From NCBI RefSeq assembly GCF_020005365.1, contig NZ_JACNML010000002.1, forward strand, positions 62,001 to 126,000: a DNA stretch of 64,000 nt, in the 5' to 3' direction. The notes below the pieces were generated by a model. The model made no database searches. It was not told where the DNA came from and saw only the letters and a list, made by a program, of their open reading frames with translations. Positions 17,225-26,594 of this stretch are shown here, piece by piece; positions within the stretch are counted from its first letter, which is position 1; each line of letters opens with the position of its first letter. The position numbers and the translations under genes were made by a program. This stretch comes from Kangiella shandongensis (GTDB lineage Bacteria; Pseudomonadota; Gammaproteobacteria; Enterobacterales; Kangiellaceae).

Positions 17225-17791
17225 TTAGCGCTTTCTTCTTAAAGCAACTTTTTGTTTGTAATAATCTTTTGCGGTAATCTGGTAAACATCAGCCTCTTTA
17301 CCAAAAAGATTAATCCGTTCTTTAAAGGATTCACCTATACGTTCGGCAACCGATACCGATGGTTCATTCCCGGATTGAATTAAGCTGATAATTGTATCCA
17401 GTTTCATCACGCTAAAGGCATAATTCAACGCAGCTTGCGCAGATTCAGTGGCATACCCCTGCCCCCAGGCACTTTTATGCAATACCCAACCGACCTCTTT
17501 ACTTGGCCAGCCCTCCGGCTCGATGATACCGCAACGACCAATAAATTTCCCACTGGACTTTTCTTCAATAGCCCACTGACCGAAGCCATGTAACATCCAG
17601 TGCCCAGCCATAGTTGCAGCACTACGCCAGGCATCATGATGGCTCAGCGGCTCACTCGACATTAAGTAGCGAGTAATGTCTGGATCAGCCATCATCTCGT
17701 AATAAGGCTCAAGATCCGACTCTCTGAAAGAACGTAAAATTAATCGCTCTGTTTCTATCACTGGTATTCTGATTACGTCTATGGTATCCAT
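17225..17791 (-). CDS. GNAT acetyltransferase, RimJ/RimL type
   Basis: This 188-residue enzyme probably transfers acetyl from acetyl-CoA to an amine. TERLILRSF near the N-terminus, GWPSKEVGWVLHKSAWGQGYATE (acetyl-CoA loop W..GYATE) and the C-terminal SGNEPSVSVAERIG (N-x-x-S-x-x-x-x-x-R-x-G) are typical of the Acetyltransf_3 group. I start it at the ATG at 17791, where similarity to relatives begins; an upstream in-frame ATG at 17866 would add 25 residues of unlikely sequence. The substrate is unknown; N-terminal protein acetylation or small-molecule detoxification are both possible. Confidence 0.82.
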   Translation of the reverse strand: MDTIDVIRIPVIETERLILRSFRESDLEPYYEMMADPDITRYLMSSEPLSHHDAWRSAATMAGHWMLHGFGQWAIEEKSSGKFIGRCGIIEPEGWPSKEVGWVLHKSAWGQGYATESAQAALNYAFSVMKLDTIISLIQSGNEPSVSVAERIGESFKERINLFGKEADVYQITAKDYYKQKVALRRKR

Positions 17792-17889
17792 AATTTTGTG
17801 CTTTTTATTCACGCAAAACTGACTCAGCTCTGCTATCCTAAGGGCAGTACACCCTAATCTACTCATACATCTTAATTAAAGGAAGTCCT

Positions 17890-18414
17890 ATGTCACGTAT
17901 TTTACTGATTATTTTTGGATTACTTCTATCGAATTCTGTTATGGCAAATTCCAACTGGGTTGGCGCGCTGGCTCCTGAGTTCGAATTACAGGATCAACAT
18001 GGTAAGGAAAAAAGCCTCAAAGACTACAAAGATCAATGGCTGGTTCTCTACTTTTATCCCAAAGATGACACTCCCGGCTGCACTACCGAAGCCAAAAACT
18101 TCCGAGATGCCTACCAGGAGTTTAAAGCACTGAACGCGAACATCGTCGGTATATCACTTGACGACGTCGAGTCGCATCAAAACTTCGCAGAGGCTTATAA
18201 CCTGCCGTTTACCATTTTAGCGGACGTGGATCAGGAAGTCAGCACAGCCTATAAGGTATTAGGTGGGTTTGGGCCGATGGAGTACGCCTCTCGCGAAACG
18301 TTCATTATCGACCCACAGGGTAATATTGTACATCACTATAGTGACGTTGAGCCTGAAACTCACAGCAAGGAAGTACTGAAAAAGCTGAAGGAGCTTATTA
18401 AGGCTGGCATTTAA
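17890..18414 (+). CDS. Periplasmic peroxiredoxin, Bcp type, single cysteine
   Basis: This 174-residue thiol peroxidase has a signal peptide (1-19, cut after VMA) and is therefore predicted to be periplasmic, unlike cytoplasmic Bcp. The peroxidatic site is Cys64 in YPKDDTPGCTTEA, which matches Bcp. The resolving cysteine found five residues later in E. coli Bcp is Lys69 here, and no other cysteine remains in the mature protein, so it must work as a 1-Cys enzyme with an external thiol. GGAAG precedes the ATG. It converges with pgaD and their ends overlap by 17 bp. Confidence 0.88.
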   Translation: MSRILLIIFGLLLSNSVMANSNWVGALAPEFELQDQHGKEKSLKDYKDQWLVLYFYPKDDTPGCTTEAKNFRDAYQEFKALNANIVGISLDDVESHQNFAEAYNLPFTILADVDQEVSTAYKVLGGFGPMEYASRETFIIDPQGNIVHHYSDVEPETHSKEVLKKLKELIKAGI

Positions 18415-18850
18415 TAGCGTCGCTGCTGAGAACTTCCATCTCGTCAGTAATTCGCAGAGCAATATTTTTCTGTTGAATCATCTGCCGAAGGGAGTCAACA
18501 TCCACTTTGAAGTATTCAGCGACTTCATTATGGCGCACTCTTGCAACCTGAGTGCGTCGGTTTTTCCCTCTAAAACGCCACTCGTTAATCTTTGCCCAGG
18601 ACAAAAATACAATGCCAAGTCCAGCAATTACTTGCAGGTAGATGAGCAAAAGCTCCAGAAAGCCCTGATACCCTCCTAACCTGATCATGTGCTCATGAAA
18701 AAACTTAAAACCAAATGACCATGCAACTAAACTAATCAGCGGTTGCCATAAGTAAAAGATAATCAACCAAAATACGAATGTTAAGCTAACGTAAGTTACT
18801 TTATGATGCGTCCGCAATGCTTCCGGTTTCTCGATAATTAATTCATGCAT
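18398..18850 (-). CDS. pgaD: PNAG synthase accessory subunit PgaD
   Basis: This 150-residue inner-membrane protein has two helices (about 22-45 and 66-90) followed by a basic cytoplasmic tail with WRFRGKNRR (about 97-105). PgaD stabilises PgaC and, in E. coli, the pair binds c-di-GMP to switch on polymer synthesis. The family diverges quickly, so the call rests on topology plus position as the last gene of pgaABCD, one base after pgaC. The C-terminus is longer than the two-helix core and ends in a helical segment. The 3' end overlaps the peroxiredoxin gene on the other strand. Confidence 0.85.
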   Translation of the reverse strand: MHELIIEKPEALRTHHKVTYVSLTFVFWLIIFYLWQPLISLVAWSFGFKFFHEHMIRLGGYQGFLELLLIYLQVIAGLGIVFLSWAKINEWRFRGKNRRTQVARVRHNEVAEYFKVDVDSLRQMIQQKNIALRITDEMEVLSSDAIKCQP

Positions 18851-18851
18851 T

Positions 18852-20105
18852 CTAAATTCCCCTGTCTGGACTTTTCCATGTCGCCCTTTTCCCTTCTACT
18901 CTTAATAACGCTCGTGGTACAGCTGCCACTACAGTAATGACATTCACCAGCCAATAAGCCAGCGGATACCAGATCATCCAGTAATAATATTTACCGAGCC
19001 CGCGATCATAACGGGCATCGATAGCGAGACTAACGGCAAACTGCAGCAGGCAGGTTATGGCCAATACAACGCCATTCCACCCTGGAATGATCGTCTCAAT
19101 ATAAAACGGTTCCGGGAGCGTTACGAACTTGCCTAAGGCCCACAAAATAATGATCGAAGCAGCAAGGTAACTCCATACGACACTGGTAATATACTCGAAA
19201 GCGACCAGCCACATGCGGCGACTCCTGACTTGAAAGAGTTTCTTGGCGTAGCGCTTAAAAACCTCCATTCCACCCTGAGCCCAGCGTAAACGCTGTTTCC
19301 ATAGGCCGGCAAAGGTTTCTGGCATTAAGATCCAGCACAGTGCATTGGGCTCGTAGCGCACATCCCAGTGGTTCAACTGAAGTCGCCAGCTGACGTCGAT
19401 ATCTTCAGTAACCATATCCGTGGTCCAATAACCTATGCGGTGCATGGCAGACTTGCGAAATGCCGAAACGACACCCGAAACGGTGAATACGCGACCGTAA
19501 ATCCGTTGTGCGCGTTTAATCAGGCCAATGATGGATGAAAACTCACCCACTTGAATTTTCCCCAACAAAGTTGAGCGGTTACGAACTCGTGGGTTGCCCG
19601 TTACAGCTCCAACACGGCTGCCACCATCGTTAACAAAGTGACTGACTAACCAGTGAACGGCGTGTTTTTCAAGTATGGCATCACCATCGATACCAACCAG
19701 AAGTTCATGCTTGGACAACATCGCCGCCATGTTCATGGCCATTGCTTTGCCTTGATTGGTTTCGAGGTGAACCACCCTTAGGTTAGGAAACTCTTTGTCC
19801 AGCTCATCCAGTACTTCTTTTGTGTGATCAGAGCTACCATCATTAACCGCGATAACCTCAAAGTCTGGATAGGTTTGTTCAAACAAGCGCTCGATGGTTT
19901 CTCTAGCCAAATCGCCTTCGTTATAACAAGGCAATAAAATACTAACTCCAGGATACTCTTTAAGTGTAGGAGGCTCCAGATATGACTTGCCCCCAACATT
20001 TTCCCAGTGAAAGCGATAATAAATAGCACCAATCATCCATACGTAAGCCATAAATAAAGGATAATAATACGCAAAAGATAAAGCATAGTTCGCCCAATCA
20101 GTCAT
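18852..20105 (-). CDS. pgaC: Poly-beta-1,6-N-acetylglucosamine synthase PgaC
   Basis: This 417-residue GT2 glycosyltransferase polymerises N-acetylglucosamine from UDP-GlcNAc and helps export the chain. An N-terminal helix (about 8-30) precedes the catalytic domain: VNDGSS at 87-92, DGD at 140-142, TED at 233-235 and QRLRW at 271-275 form the D, DxD, TED, QxxRW set of processive synthases. Several helices follow (about 300-400). The gene overlaps pgaB by 8 bp. The matching operon separates it from cellulose and hyaluronan synthases. Allosteric control by c-di-GMP with PgaD is expected from E. coli. Confidence 0.96.
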   Translation of the reverse strand: MTDWANYALSFAYYYPLFMAYVWMIGAIYYRFHWENVGGKSYLEPPTLKEYPGVSILLPCYNEGDLARETIERLFEQTYPDFEVIAVNDGSSDHTKEVLDELDKEFPNLRVVHLETNQGKAMAMNMAAMLSKHELLVGIDGDAILEKHAVHWLVSHFVNDGGSRVGAVTGNPRVRNRSTLLGKIQVGEFSSIIGLIKRAQRIYGRVFTVSGVVSAFRKSAMHRIGYWTTDMVTEDIDVSWRLQLNHWDVRYEPNALCWILMPETFAGLWKQRLRWAQGGMEVFKRYAKKLFQVRSRRMWLVAFEYITSVVWSYLAASIIILWALGKFVTLPEPFYIETIIPGWNGVVLAITCLLQFAVSLAIDARYDRGLGKYYYWMIWYPLAYWLVNVITVVAAVPRALLRVEGKRATWKSPDRGI

Positions 20106-22038
20106 ATAAGGTTACCTCTGCAGGAAAACTACTCAATGACATGCCTTTTATAATATTCTTTAATGTCGGATGGTTATTAATAAAATCATCCGGATAATAG
20201 GCGTAATTAATAAATCCATTGCTCATAAAAAGCTCCATTTGTTGCAGCAAAATATCATCCGCTACTGGTTTCTGCTCGCGCCAATCAATAGTCTGTAACT
20301 CTAAAACCACCTTGTCCTTATCCACCGTCTGCTCTACCTTGCGCATTAAATCTTCCAACCAACTTTCGGCATCTTTAACCTGCTCCATATACGGCATGGC
20401 CATAATGGCTGTAAAATCGTAATGTTCAGTAAATAATTGCAAGTCCTGAGCAAACCACTGTCTGGCATCAGGGTTGATAACTGGTCGAGCATAAAGATTT
20501 CTTGCAGTTCGGGTGGCGCCGTTATAACGTTCCAGAATAGCGGCCAGTTCTAATGTAAAATCAATCAGGGCCTGCGCTTTAACCTGTGTCCATTGTTTAC
20601 GGCTTTTGGTTGCTGATAATGCTTTTACTGAAGAAAACTCTATCCCAGCCTGTTTATAGAATGCTAAAGCTTCAGGACTGACATCCTCATAATCCGTTAA
20701 GAATGCATCATCGTGAAACAAAATACCCGATACATAACTATGACGCGCCAGATCGGTGTAAATATCTTTTATGACCTGTCGTGACTGTTCAGAGAAAATT
20801 GATAAACGCTTATAGTTATTTTGTGAAGGTTGGACTTTGCCATTCTGCCACTCATAAACACCATGCTCTGTGTAAAAGCTGTCACCCATATCAAACGCCA
20901 TTACAGGCATCCAGGCAAATACTTCAACATTAGCTCGAGTTTTTAACTGCCAGGCAACACGATTAAATAAGTCTGCCTTAACTGGCAAATGACGGTTAGG
21001 GAAATACAACGCCGAAGCATTACCATCACCATCTTCATCGGCAAATGCTTGCAGGTAAACATGAGAGATTTTCATCGCTTTTATGCGCTCTAACAACAAA
21101 CTAAGATTCTTATGCTGCTGCTCTGGTTCTGGGTCATAGACATAATCCAGATCCACATGGACAGCACGGTGAGGTTGTTTGTAAGAATATGGTTCAACCG
21201 CAACTTCTATATCCGCCGCACCAGGATTATCACTGACCAGAAAGCGCTGAATATGCTCACTGCTAAGTGTATTCTGCCCCTGCTCTAAAACTAACGACTC
21301 TTTATAACCAATATCTTTTGCGATACCCCAGGCAAGCTCTGAATAGCTACCATAAGGCCAAACTACTGCCTTCGGAGTAACTCCTGTGTGCTTTTTGATG
21401 AGTTCATAACTGTATGTCAGATCTGTCTGGACTCGCGTTTTGTAATCTTCTTCGCTCTCATACTGCCCCTCTGAAAAAATCAATGAGGTCGCTGCTGGTT
21501 GTCTATTCTGCTGAGGGTTGGCAATAACGCCACGGTGCATATCGTGACTGTGGGAGGCTATTTCAATCAGCCCAGACTGGTGCATTTCGCGAATTTCTGC
21601 CCAGGTTAAAAAATCTGAAGAGGTTTTAACTGCAGAGCCATAGTTAACGGGCTTATCACTTTCAATCCAGCTGGTAACAATGGCAAAAGTTGCAGGATAG
21701 TTATACAGCTTTAACAATGGATAAATATGGGTATAGAAACTTTTATAACCATCATCAAAAGTTAAATAAATCGACTTTCGTGGTAGTATTTTGTTCCCCT
21801 TCTTCGCTTCGATAATGTCATTCAAACTGACAACGGTATAGCCATTATCCTTAATCCACTCAAAGTGCTGAATTAAATGTTTAGTGCTGACAGCGCCACG
21901 GTCCTGCTGTAGATCACCTTTAATCCCAGATTTAACATCGTGATAACAAAATGCAAAAAAGTCTGCAGACGTTTGTTTACCCTGACTGACTCCCGGTAAC
22001 CACAATAAGAGCGCTAATAATATATTAACCCGTCGCAT
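20098..22038 (-). CDS. pgaB: PNAG N-deacetylase PgaB
   Basis: This 646-residue periplasmic enzyme partly deacetylates PNAG and guides it to the PgaA pore. The N-terminal polysaccharide deacetylase domain has the metal Asp pair Asp95-Asp96 in TFDDGY and His163 and His168 in SHSHDMH; the C-terminal half (about 290-640) is the GH153 hydrolase-like domain, with HVDLDYVYD and LFHDDAF motifs. It has a cleavable signal peptide, but no lipobox cysteine near residue 20, whereas E. coli PgaB is a lipoprotein. It overlaps pgaA (ATGA) and pgaC, so translation of the operon is tightly coupled. Confidence 0.95.
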   Translation of the reverse strand: MRRVNILLALLLWLPGVSQGKQTSADFFAFCYHDVKSGIKGDLQQDRGAVSTKHLIQHFEWIKDNGYTVVSLNDIIEAKKGNKILPRKSIYLTFDDGYKSFYTHIYPLLKLYNYPATFAIVTSWIESDKPVNYGSAVKTSSDFLTWAEIREMHQSGLIEIASHSHDMHRGVIANPQQNRQPAATSLIFSEGQYESEEDYKTRVQTDLTYSYELIKKHTGVTPKAVVWPYGSYSELAWGIAKDIGYKESLVLEQGQNTLSSEHIQRFLVSDNPGAADIEVAVEPYSYKQPHRAVHVDLDYVYDPEPEQQHKNLSLLLERIKAMKISHVYLQAFADEDGDGNASALYFPNRHLPVKADLFNRVAWQLKTRANVEVFAWMPVMAFDMGDSFYTEHGVYEWQNGKVQPSQNNYKRLSIFSEQSRQVIKDIYTDLARHSYVSGILFHDDAFLTDYEDVSPEALAFYKQAGIEFSSVKALSATKSRKQWTQVKAQALIDFTLELAAILERYNGATRTARNLYARPVINPDARQWFAQDLQLFTEHYDFTAIMAMPYMEQVKDAESWLEDLMRKVEQTVDKDKVVLELQTIDWREQKPVADDILLQQMELFMSNGFINYAYYPDDFINNHPTLKNIIKGMSLSSFPAEVTLYD

Positions 22039-24722
22039 CAGAAGGTCACTCCATAACTTAAACTGTAAACGGGGCCGGTCTCAGTTAAACCGTCATACAG
22101 ACGCCGGTTATAACCAATCGAATAATTAAGATAAGAGCGCCGGTTTAATTGCCATTGATGGAAGTAAGAAACGCTACCAATATCCCCTCGCTCGAAACCT
22201 TCCTGATCGTAAATACCATATTCGACTTTCAATCCATGCCATAAATTCCTGTTCGCATGCTTATAAAGCATTTCTTCATAACTCAGAGAAACGGATACCC
22301 CAAGCGCAGAATCAGGATTAAAGTATAAACGTTCAGTATCGAGGCTATTGCGCTCACTGTAGATAAACTCAGAAGCGGTTAACCGTTGGTTGTAATCATG
22401 ATAAAGCACCTGTGAGCCAGTCATACTGAAACTATTACGATCATTGCCATCGGAGAAACTGGACCACTGCCAGGAAGCTGAATAGTTTTGTCTCTCGTCA
22501 TGACGATAATTTAGCTTTATCGAATTTAAGTCAGAATCGATACCACTAAATACGGCTCTTACCGGGGTATTCTTGTTAAACGTTTGATGTCTCAACTCGA
22601 GAGTAATGTAGTCCTCAAGAAACCATTGGTAACTGCCGGAAAATTCTACTCCGTCAAACTCATCAACGTCATACAGCTCAAGCTCGGCATTAAACCATTG
22701 AGTCACATAACTGACACCGAGCCCCTGGGTCGCAGTCGTCTCATTCAGTTGAAAGAAGTTTGAGCGATAATTTTGAACGGAAGCGAATGCACGCCAGCTA
22801 TCGTCATACAAACGGCTATAAACTTTTGCCCGGTAATTCCGATCTTTGCTGGAAAAGTTCGAACCATCGCTGTTACCACCCGAGATAGATAACTCGAGCC
22901 TGGGATCAACTTGTATAGCGTAATCTTGAGCTAGGCGAGTTAGACTATCGCTAGCTCTTTCTTGTTTAAGCTCATATAGCGACAACCTCGCTTGATCAAA
23001 TTGTCTATGCGCCAATAAATTATAAACATGAGAAATCTGGCTCGGGGTGTACTTCGGATCGGTCGCCTTAATTATCCCAAGCTGGTGATTGGACTGGTTT
23101 ATAAAACCACGCCAACGTAGCACATTAGCCAGGTTGTATCGGTACTCGTTATTTTGTGGAGCAGACTTTATCAGCCCCCGTAAACTCGCCTCCGCGCCAG
23201 CCAAATCATTAACAAATGCTTTATGCATCGCTTGCATCAAAGCAACGTCACCATAGTCGGTATTGGCCTTTCTACGACTGTGATCCTGCGAGTAACGCCA
23301 CTGGGGCTGCTGCTCTATTAAACGATTTAAATAGTGCTCGGCTAATTTAATGTTGCCGCAATCTAAAGCTGCGTAATAGCCAACTTTTAGTGCTCCCTCT
23401 TCATTGGCTGCAATTTGTTTGCTTGCAAACCCTTCTCGAATAATTGTTAAAGATTGACGGGGAAGTGCCGATGCCTGATAAGAATTAGCCAGAGCAATCA
23501 AGCCGTAACCTGGTAACCGATTGACCAGAGCTGATTGTTGGTTTGCAATACCAATAGCATCAGCATGTCGACTCAGTGTATTGAACAATAAAATCCTATC
23601 GGCATAAGCCACCGCTAACAACTGTTGGGATGAAGGGCTCGCCTGTTGCAATAAATTGATGTACTGCTGATTATATTCAAACGCTTGCTCAACAAATGCT
23701 GGTTTATCTATTGACTGCCCTGCTCCTGTCACACGGCGGATGGCTTTAGTGTTCTGTAGTGAACGTAGCTTCAACCAGTCGGTGTCACGATAACTTTGTG
23801 GATGCTTCTCCATTTCAGAAGCAGCTATTTCAATAGCCCCCATTTCCAGTAAATTAAGCGTGCGTAGTCTCCCTAACTCTTGTTGATCACTTTTTGCCGC
23901 TGGGCTGATAAGCTGATCGTAAACCTGAATTTTCTCCAGCTCTTTGCCTTGTTGCTGGTTATAAAGAAAAGCCAGGAGCTCCAAAGCTTCTCGGTTTTCA
24001 GGATGCTGAGATAGTACCTTTTTAATACGGGTCTCTGCCACAGAGTATCGCTTCTGACGCATATCAACCACTGAAAGGCCCAGCAACGACTGAGTATGGT
24101 TAGGAGTCCGCTTTAACGTTTTGTTATACAAGTCTCTAGAGTAGTCATAATCACCAACCTCTCTAGCAGAAAGCGCTACTGCATTTAATGCATAGGCAGG
24201 CAGGTTACTCTGCTGCTGTAAACGGTCCCGGTAGAAACTTACTGCGGTGCGATACTGTTTATCCCAGCTTAGTAAAGTGACATAGTCAGCCAACAATAAT
24301 CGGTTTTGGGGGTGCTGCTGTATAGCTGTTGCGTAATACTTCACTCTTTGAGAAATGTCTGGATACCGCTGCCTTACCTCTAAAGCCCATGACTGATAGT
24401 CATCCTTTATTGACTGGGAAGATTGGTAGCGGTAAGACTCGTCCAGCTTTGTAAACTCTCTTGCACGAAACCTGAAGTGGGTATTCAAGAACTCAGGGCT
24501 GCCAAAGCTATTATTTTTCTGAGACAAACGCTCCTGAGCAGTACTCCACAATGGATAATGAATTGGTCCCGGCTCGTAGTTTCCCTGTAATTTTGTCTTT
24601 ATGCCCTTGTCAAACAAAGCCACTTGTACCTTGGTAAGCTTGGAACTAGTGGCTTGATTGGATACAAATAAAATAATGACAGAGGCTATCACTGCCCAAA
24701 CAGGCATTTCCTTTATTTTCAA
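22038..24722 (-). CDS. pgaA: PNAG outer-membrane export porin PgaA
   Basis: This 894-residue protein has a signal segment (about 8-25), a long TPR superhelix (about 125-600, with pairs such as YALNAVALSAREVGDYDYSR) and a C-terminal beta barrel (about 610-894) of alternating aromatic strands ending in a YSLSYGVTF strand with terminal Phe. The TPR part docks PgaB and deacetylated polymer; the barrel exports it. The start is TTG at 24722, with AGGA seven bases upstream; the ATG at 24707 has its only purine run too close. At 894 residues it is longer than the about 807 of E. coli PgaA. It heads pgaABCD. Confidence 0.93.
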   Translation of the reverse strand: MKIKEMPVWAVIASVIILFVSNQATSSKLTKVQVALFDKGIKTKLQGNYEPGPIHYPLWSTAQERLSQKNNSFGSPEFLNTHFRFRAREFTKLDESYRYQSSQSIKDDYQSWALEVRQRYPDISQRVKYYATAIQQHPQNRLLLADYVTLLSWDKQYRTAVSFYRDRLQQQSNLPAYALNAVALSAREVGDYDYSRDLYNKTLKRTPNHTQSLLGLSVVDMRQKRYSVAETRIKKVLSQHPENREALELLAFLYNQQQGKELEKIQVYDQLISPAAKSDQQELGRLRTLNLLEMGAIEIAASEMEKHPQSYRDTDWLKLRSLQNTKAIRRVTGAGQSIDKPAFVEQAFEYNQQYINLLQQASPSSQQLLAVAYADRILLFNTLSRHADAIGIANQQSALVNRLPGYGLIALANSYQASALPRQSLTIIREGFASKQIAANEEGALKVGYYAALDCGNIKLAEHYLNRLIEQQPQWRYSQDHSRRKANTDYGDVALMQAMHKAFVNDLAGAEASLRGLIKSAPQNNEYRYNLANVLRWRGFINQSNHQLGIIKATDPKYTPSQISHVYNLLAHRQFDQARLSLYELKQERASDSLTRLAQDYAIQVDPRLELSISGGNSDGSNFSSKDRNYRAKVYSRLYDDSWRAFASVQNYRSNFFQLNETTATQGLGVSYVTQWFNAELELYDVDEFDGVEFSGSYQWFLEDYITLELRHQTFNKNTPVRAVFSGIDSDLNSIKLNYRHDERQNYSASWQWSSFSDGNDRNSFSMTGSQVLYHDYNQRLTASEFIYSERNSLDTERLYFNPDSALGVSVSLSYEEMLYKHANRNLWHGLKVEYGIYDQEGFERGDIGSVSYFHQWQLNRRSYLNYSIGYNRRLYDGLTETGPVYSLSYGVTF

Positions 24723-24887
24723 TGCGCGATCCTGATTAGTTTTTATTTATATGCAGGCGTGCATTGTACAATTTATTTTTAGAATTATTGTAAAATTATT
24801 AAAAATAAGAACTGGTTAAAGGTTTTGTTTTCGCTTTTCTGATTCATCCTGTAAAAATAACTGACACTCTCACCTTAGATCGTACCG

Positions 24888-25523
24888 TTATAGCAAGTCT
24901 TTGATATCATGAATTATCGCCATTGGCTTACAGCTGTTCAGCGTTTCAATGGTGTGAGCACCATACGAAACACCGATTCCACGCATTCCCGCGTTTGCCG
25001 CCATGTTTAAATCGTGACTGGTATCACCAACCATTACACCCTGCTCTGGCTTAAGAGCGAATTTCTTCAGTAAGCTATGCAGCATTTCCGGGTGCGGTTT
25101 GCTTTGCGCTTCATCACTGGCAATAGTGTGGTCGAAAAAAGGCGACAGTTGAGACTCTTTTAACACCCTGTCCAGGCCATGACGTGCCTTGCCTGTGGCA
25201 ACGGTTAAGTAGTAACCATCTTCTTTAAGCTTGGTTAATACTTCTACCACACCGTCAAATACCGGGCTGGGGGTTTTATCCCCTTCAACATATTGGAAGC
25301 GATACTCCTCGGTAATCCATTCATGATCATCCACTTCCGGAAATAATCGGTTATAACACTTTGTCAGGCTGAGTCCGATAATCGAACGAACCTCATCATC
25401 CGTGGGCACTGGTAACTGTAAATTACGAGCCGTCGTTTGCATTGCGGACACAATTCTTCCCGTCGAATCCATCAAGGTGCCGTCCCAGTCAAAAACAATC
25501 AATGGTGTTTCAAGTGTAAGCAT
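24888..25523 (-). CDS. HAD hydrolase, phosphoglycolate-phosphatase-like
   Basis: This 211-residue cytoplasmic phosphatase has the four HAD motifs: DWDGTLMDS (nucleophile Asp12, acid Asp14), the cap helices, TVATGK in the middle, the Lys in KPHP, and VGDTSHDLNMAANAG for magnesium. It resembles the Gph/YfbT group, often encoded beside rluC. The stop and start are 3 bp from rluC, so they form one operon. The substrate, a small phosphate ester such as 2-phosphoglycolate or a nucleotide, is not settled by sequence. Confidence 0.88.
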   Translation of the reverse strand: MLTLETPLIVFDWDGTLMDSTGRIVSAMQTTARNLQLPVPTDDEVRSIIGLSLTKCYNRLFPEVDDHEWITEEYRFQYVEGDKTPSPVFDGVVEVLTKLKEDGYYLTVATGKARHGLDRVLKESQLSPFFDHTIASDEAQSKPHPEMLHSLLKKFALKPEQGVMVGDTSHDLNMAANAGMRGIGVSYGAHTIETLNSCKPMAIIHDIKDLL

Positions 25524-25526
25524 AAA

Positions 25527-26489
25527 TTAGTGTTTTCTCAGTTGACGTAGGGTGTGCTCCAGGTTATCCGGCAAAGGAGCATTCACTTTAATAGCCTTAG
25601 CGTCAGGTTTAACCTTAAACTCCAACGAATAGGCATGTAAAAACAGGCGATCACACAGACCCTGCTTCTTAAATTCCTGGTTTAATGCATCATCGCCGTA
25701 CTTATCATCGCCAATAAGCCCATGCCCGACAGATTGAGCATGGACCCGGATCTGGTGCGTACGACCTGTTATGGGTTCGGCTGAGACTAAACTCAAGTCT
25801 TTGAACCGTTCAATTACTCTAAAACTGGTTAATGACGGTTTACCCCCCTCAGAAACCCGAACCAGACGTTCACCAGATTTCACCTGATGCTTCTTCAATG
25901 GCGCATCCACAAACTTTAATTTAGCAGGCCAGTTGCCTTTGACCAAAGCCCAGTAACGCTTCTTGATAGTCTTTTCTTGCAGTTGCTTATGAATAAAACG
26001 TAAAGCACTGCGTTTTTTAGCAATCATCAAACAGCCAGAGGTGTCTCTGTCCAGCCGATGGACTAACTCCAAAAAAGGAGCCTTAGGTCTTAGAGCTCGC
26101 AATGCTTCTATCACACCAAAGCTCATGCCACTGCCGCCGTGAACGGCCATACCAGAAGGCTTATTCAGCACAATAACACGATCATCTTCGTGAATGATGG
26201 CATCTTCCAGTGATTGAACCACATTCAGATTAACTGGCACTTCTTGCTTACGTTCAGCCACCTGTACCGGTGGGATACGAACCGAGTCTCCAGCTTCAAT
26301 TTTGTATTCGGCTTTGATGCGGCCTTTATTGACGCGCACTTCACCTTTTCGCAGCATTTTATAAATACGCGATTTCGGTACACCTTTCAGCTTTTTGACC
26401 AGATAATTGTCAATGCGTTGCCCCTCTTCTTCGGGGGAAACCTCGACAAACCGGACTTTTGGGCGGGAATCTTTACTCATCGGCCGCAA
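25527..26489 (-). CDS. rluC: 23S rRNA pseudouridine synthase RluC
   Basis: This 320-residue enzyme is expected to make pseudouridines in 23S rRNA (positions 955, 2504 and 2580 in E. coli). An S4 RNA-binding domain (about 22-75) precedes the RluA-family catalytic domain with Asp147 in VHRLDRDTSGCL. RTHQIRVH near 245 and the IGDDKYG block are also typical. Two starts are possible: TTG at 26489, with AAGG five bases upstream, or ATG at 26480. It is divergent from rne, the classic arrangement, and co-oriented with the HAD phosphatase. RluD is less likely, given the rne context. Confidence 0.93.
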   Translation of the reverse strand: MRPMSKDSRPKVRFVEVSPEEEGQRIDNYLVKKLKGVPKSRIYKMLRKGEVRVNKGRIKAEYKIEAGDSVRIPPVQVAERKQEVPVNLNVVQSLEDAIIHEDDRVIVLNKPSGMAVHGGSGMSFGVIEALRALRPKAPFLELVHRLDRDTSGCLMIAKKRSALRFIHKQLQEKTIKKRYWALVKGNWPAKLKFVDAPLKKHQVKSGERLVRVSEGGKPSLTSFRVIERFKDLSLVSAEPITGRTHQIRVHAQSVGHGLIGDDKYGDDALNQEFKKQGLCDRLFLHAYSLEFKVKPDAKAIKVNAPLPDNLEHTLRQLRKH

Positions 26490-26559
26490 CTATACCTTAA
26501 ACTGAAGCAAAACAACACCACAAAGCAGGCCAAAATCAAAGGCTTAAATCAATTAGTGA

Positions 26560-26588
26560 TTGCTGGATGCTATATAACTGTTTATAAT
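26560..26588 (+). promoter_or_regulatory. Strong sigma-70 promoter for rne
   Basis: TTGCTG at 26560-26565 and a perfect TATAAT at 26583-26588 are separated by exactly 17 bases. Transcription would begin near 26595, about 455 bases before the rne ATG. It is the best promoter match I found in the window. Confidence 0.8.
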
Positions 26589-26594
26589 GTCGGT

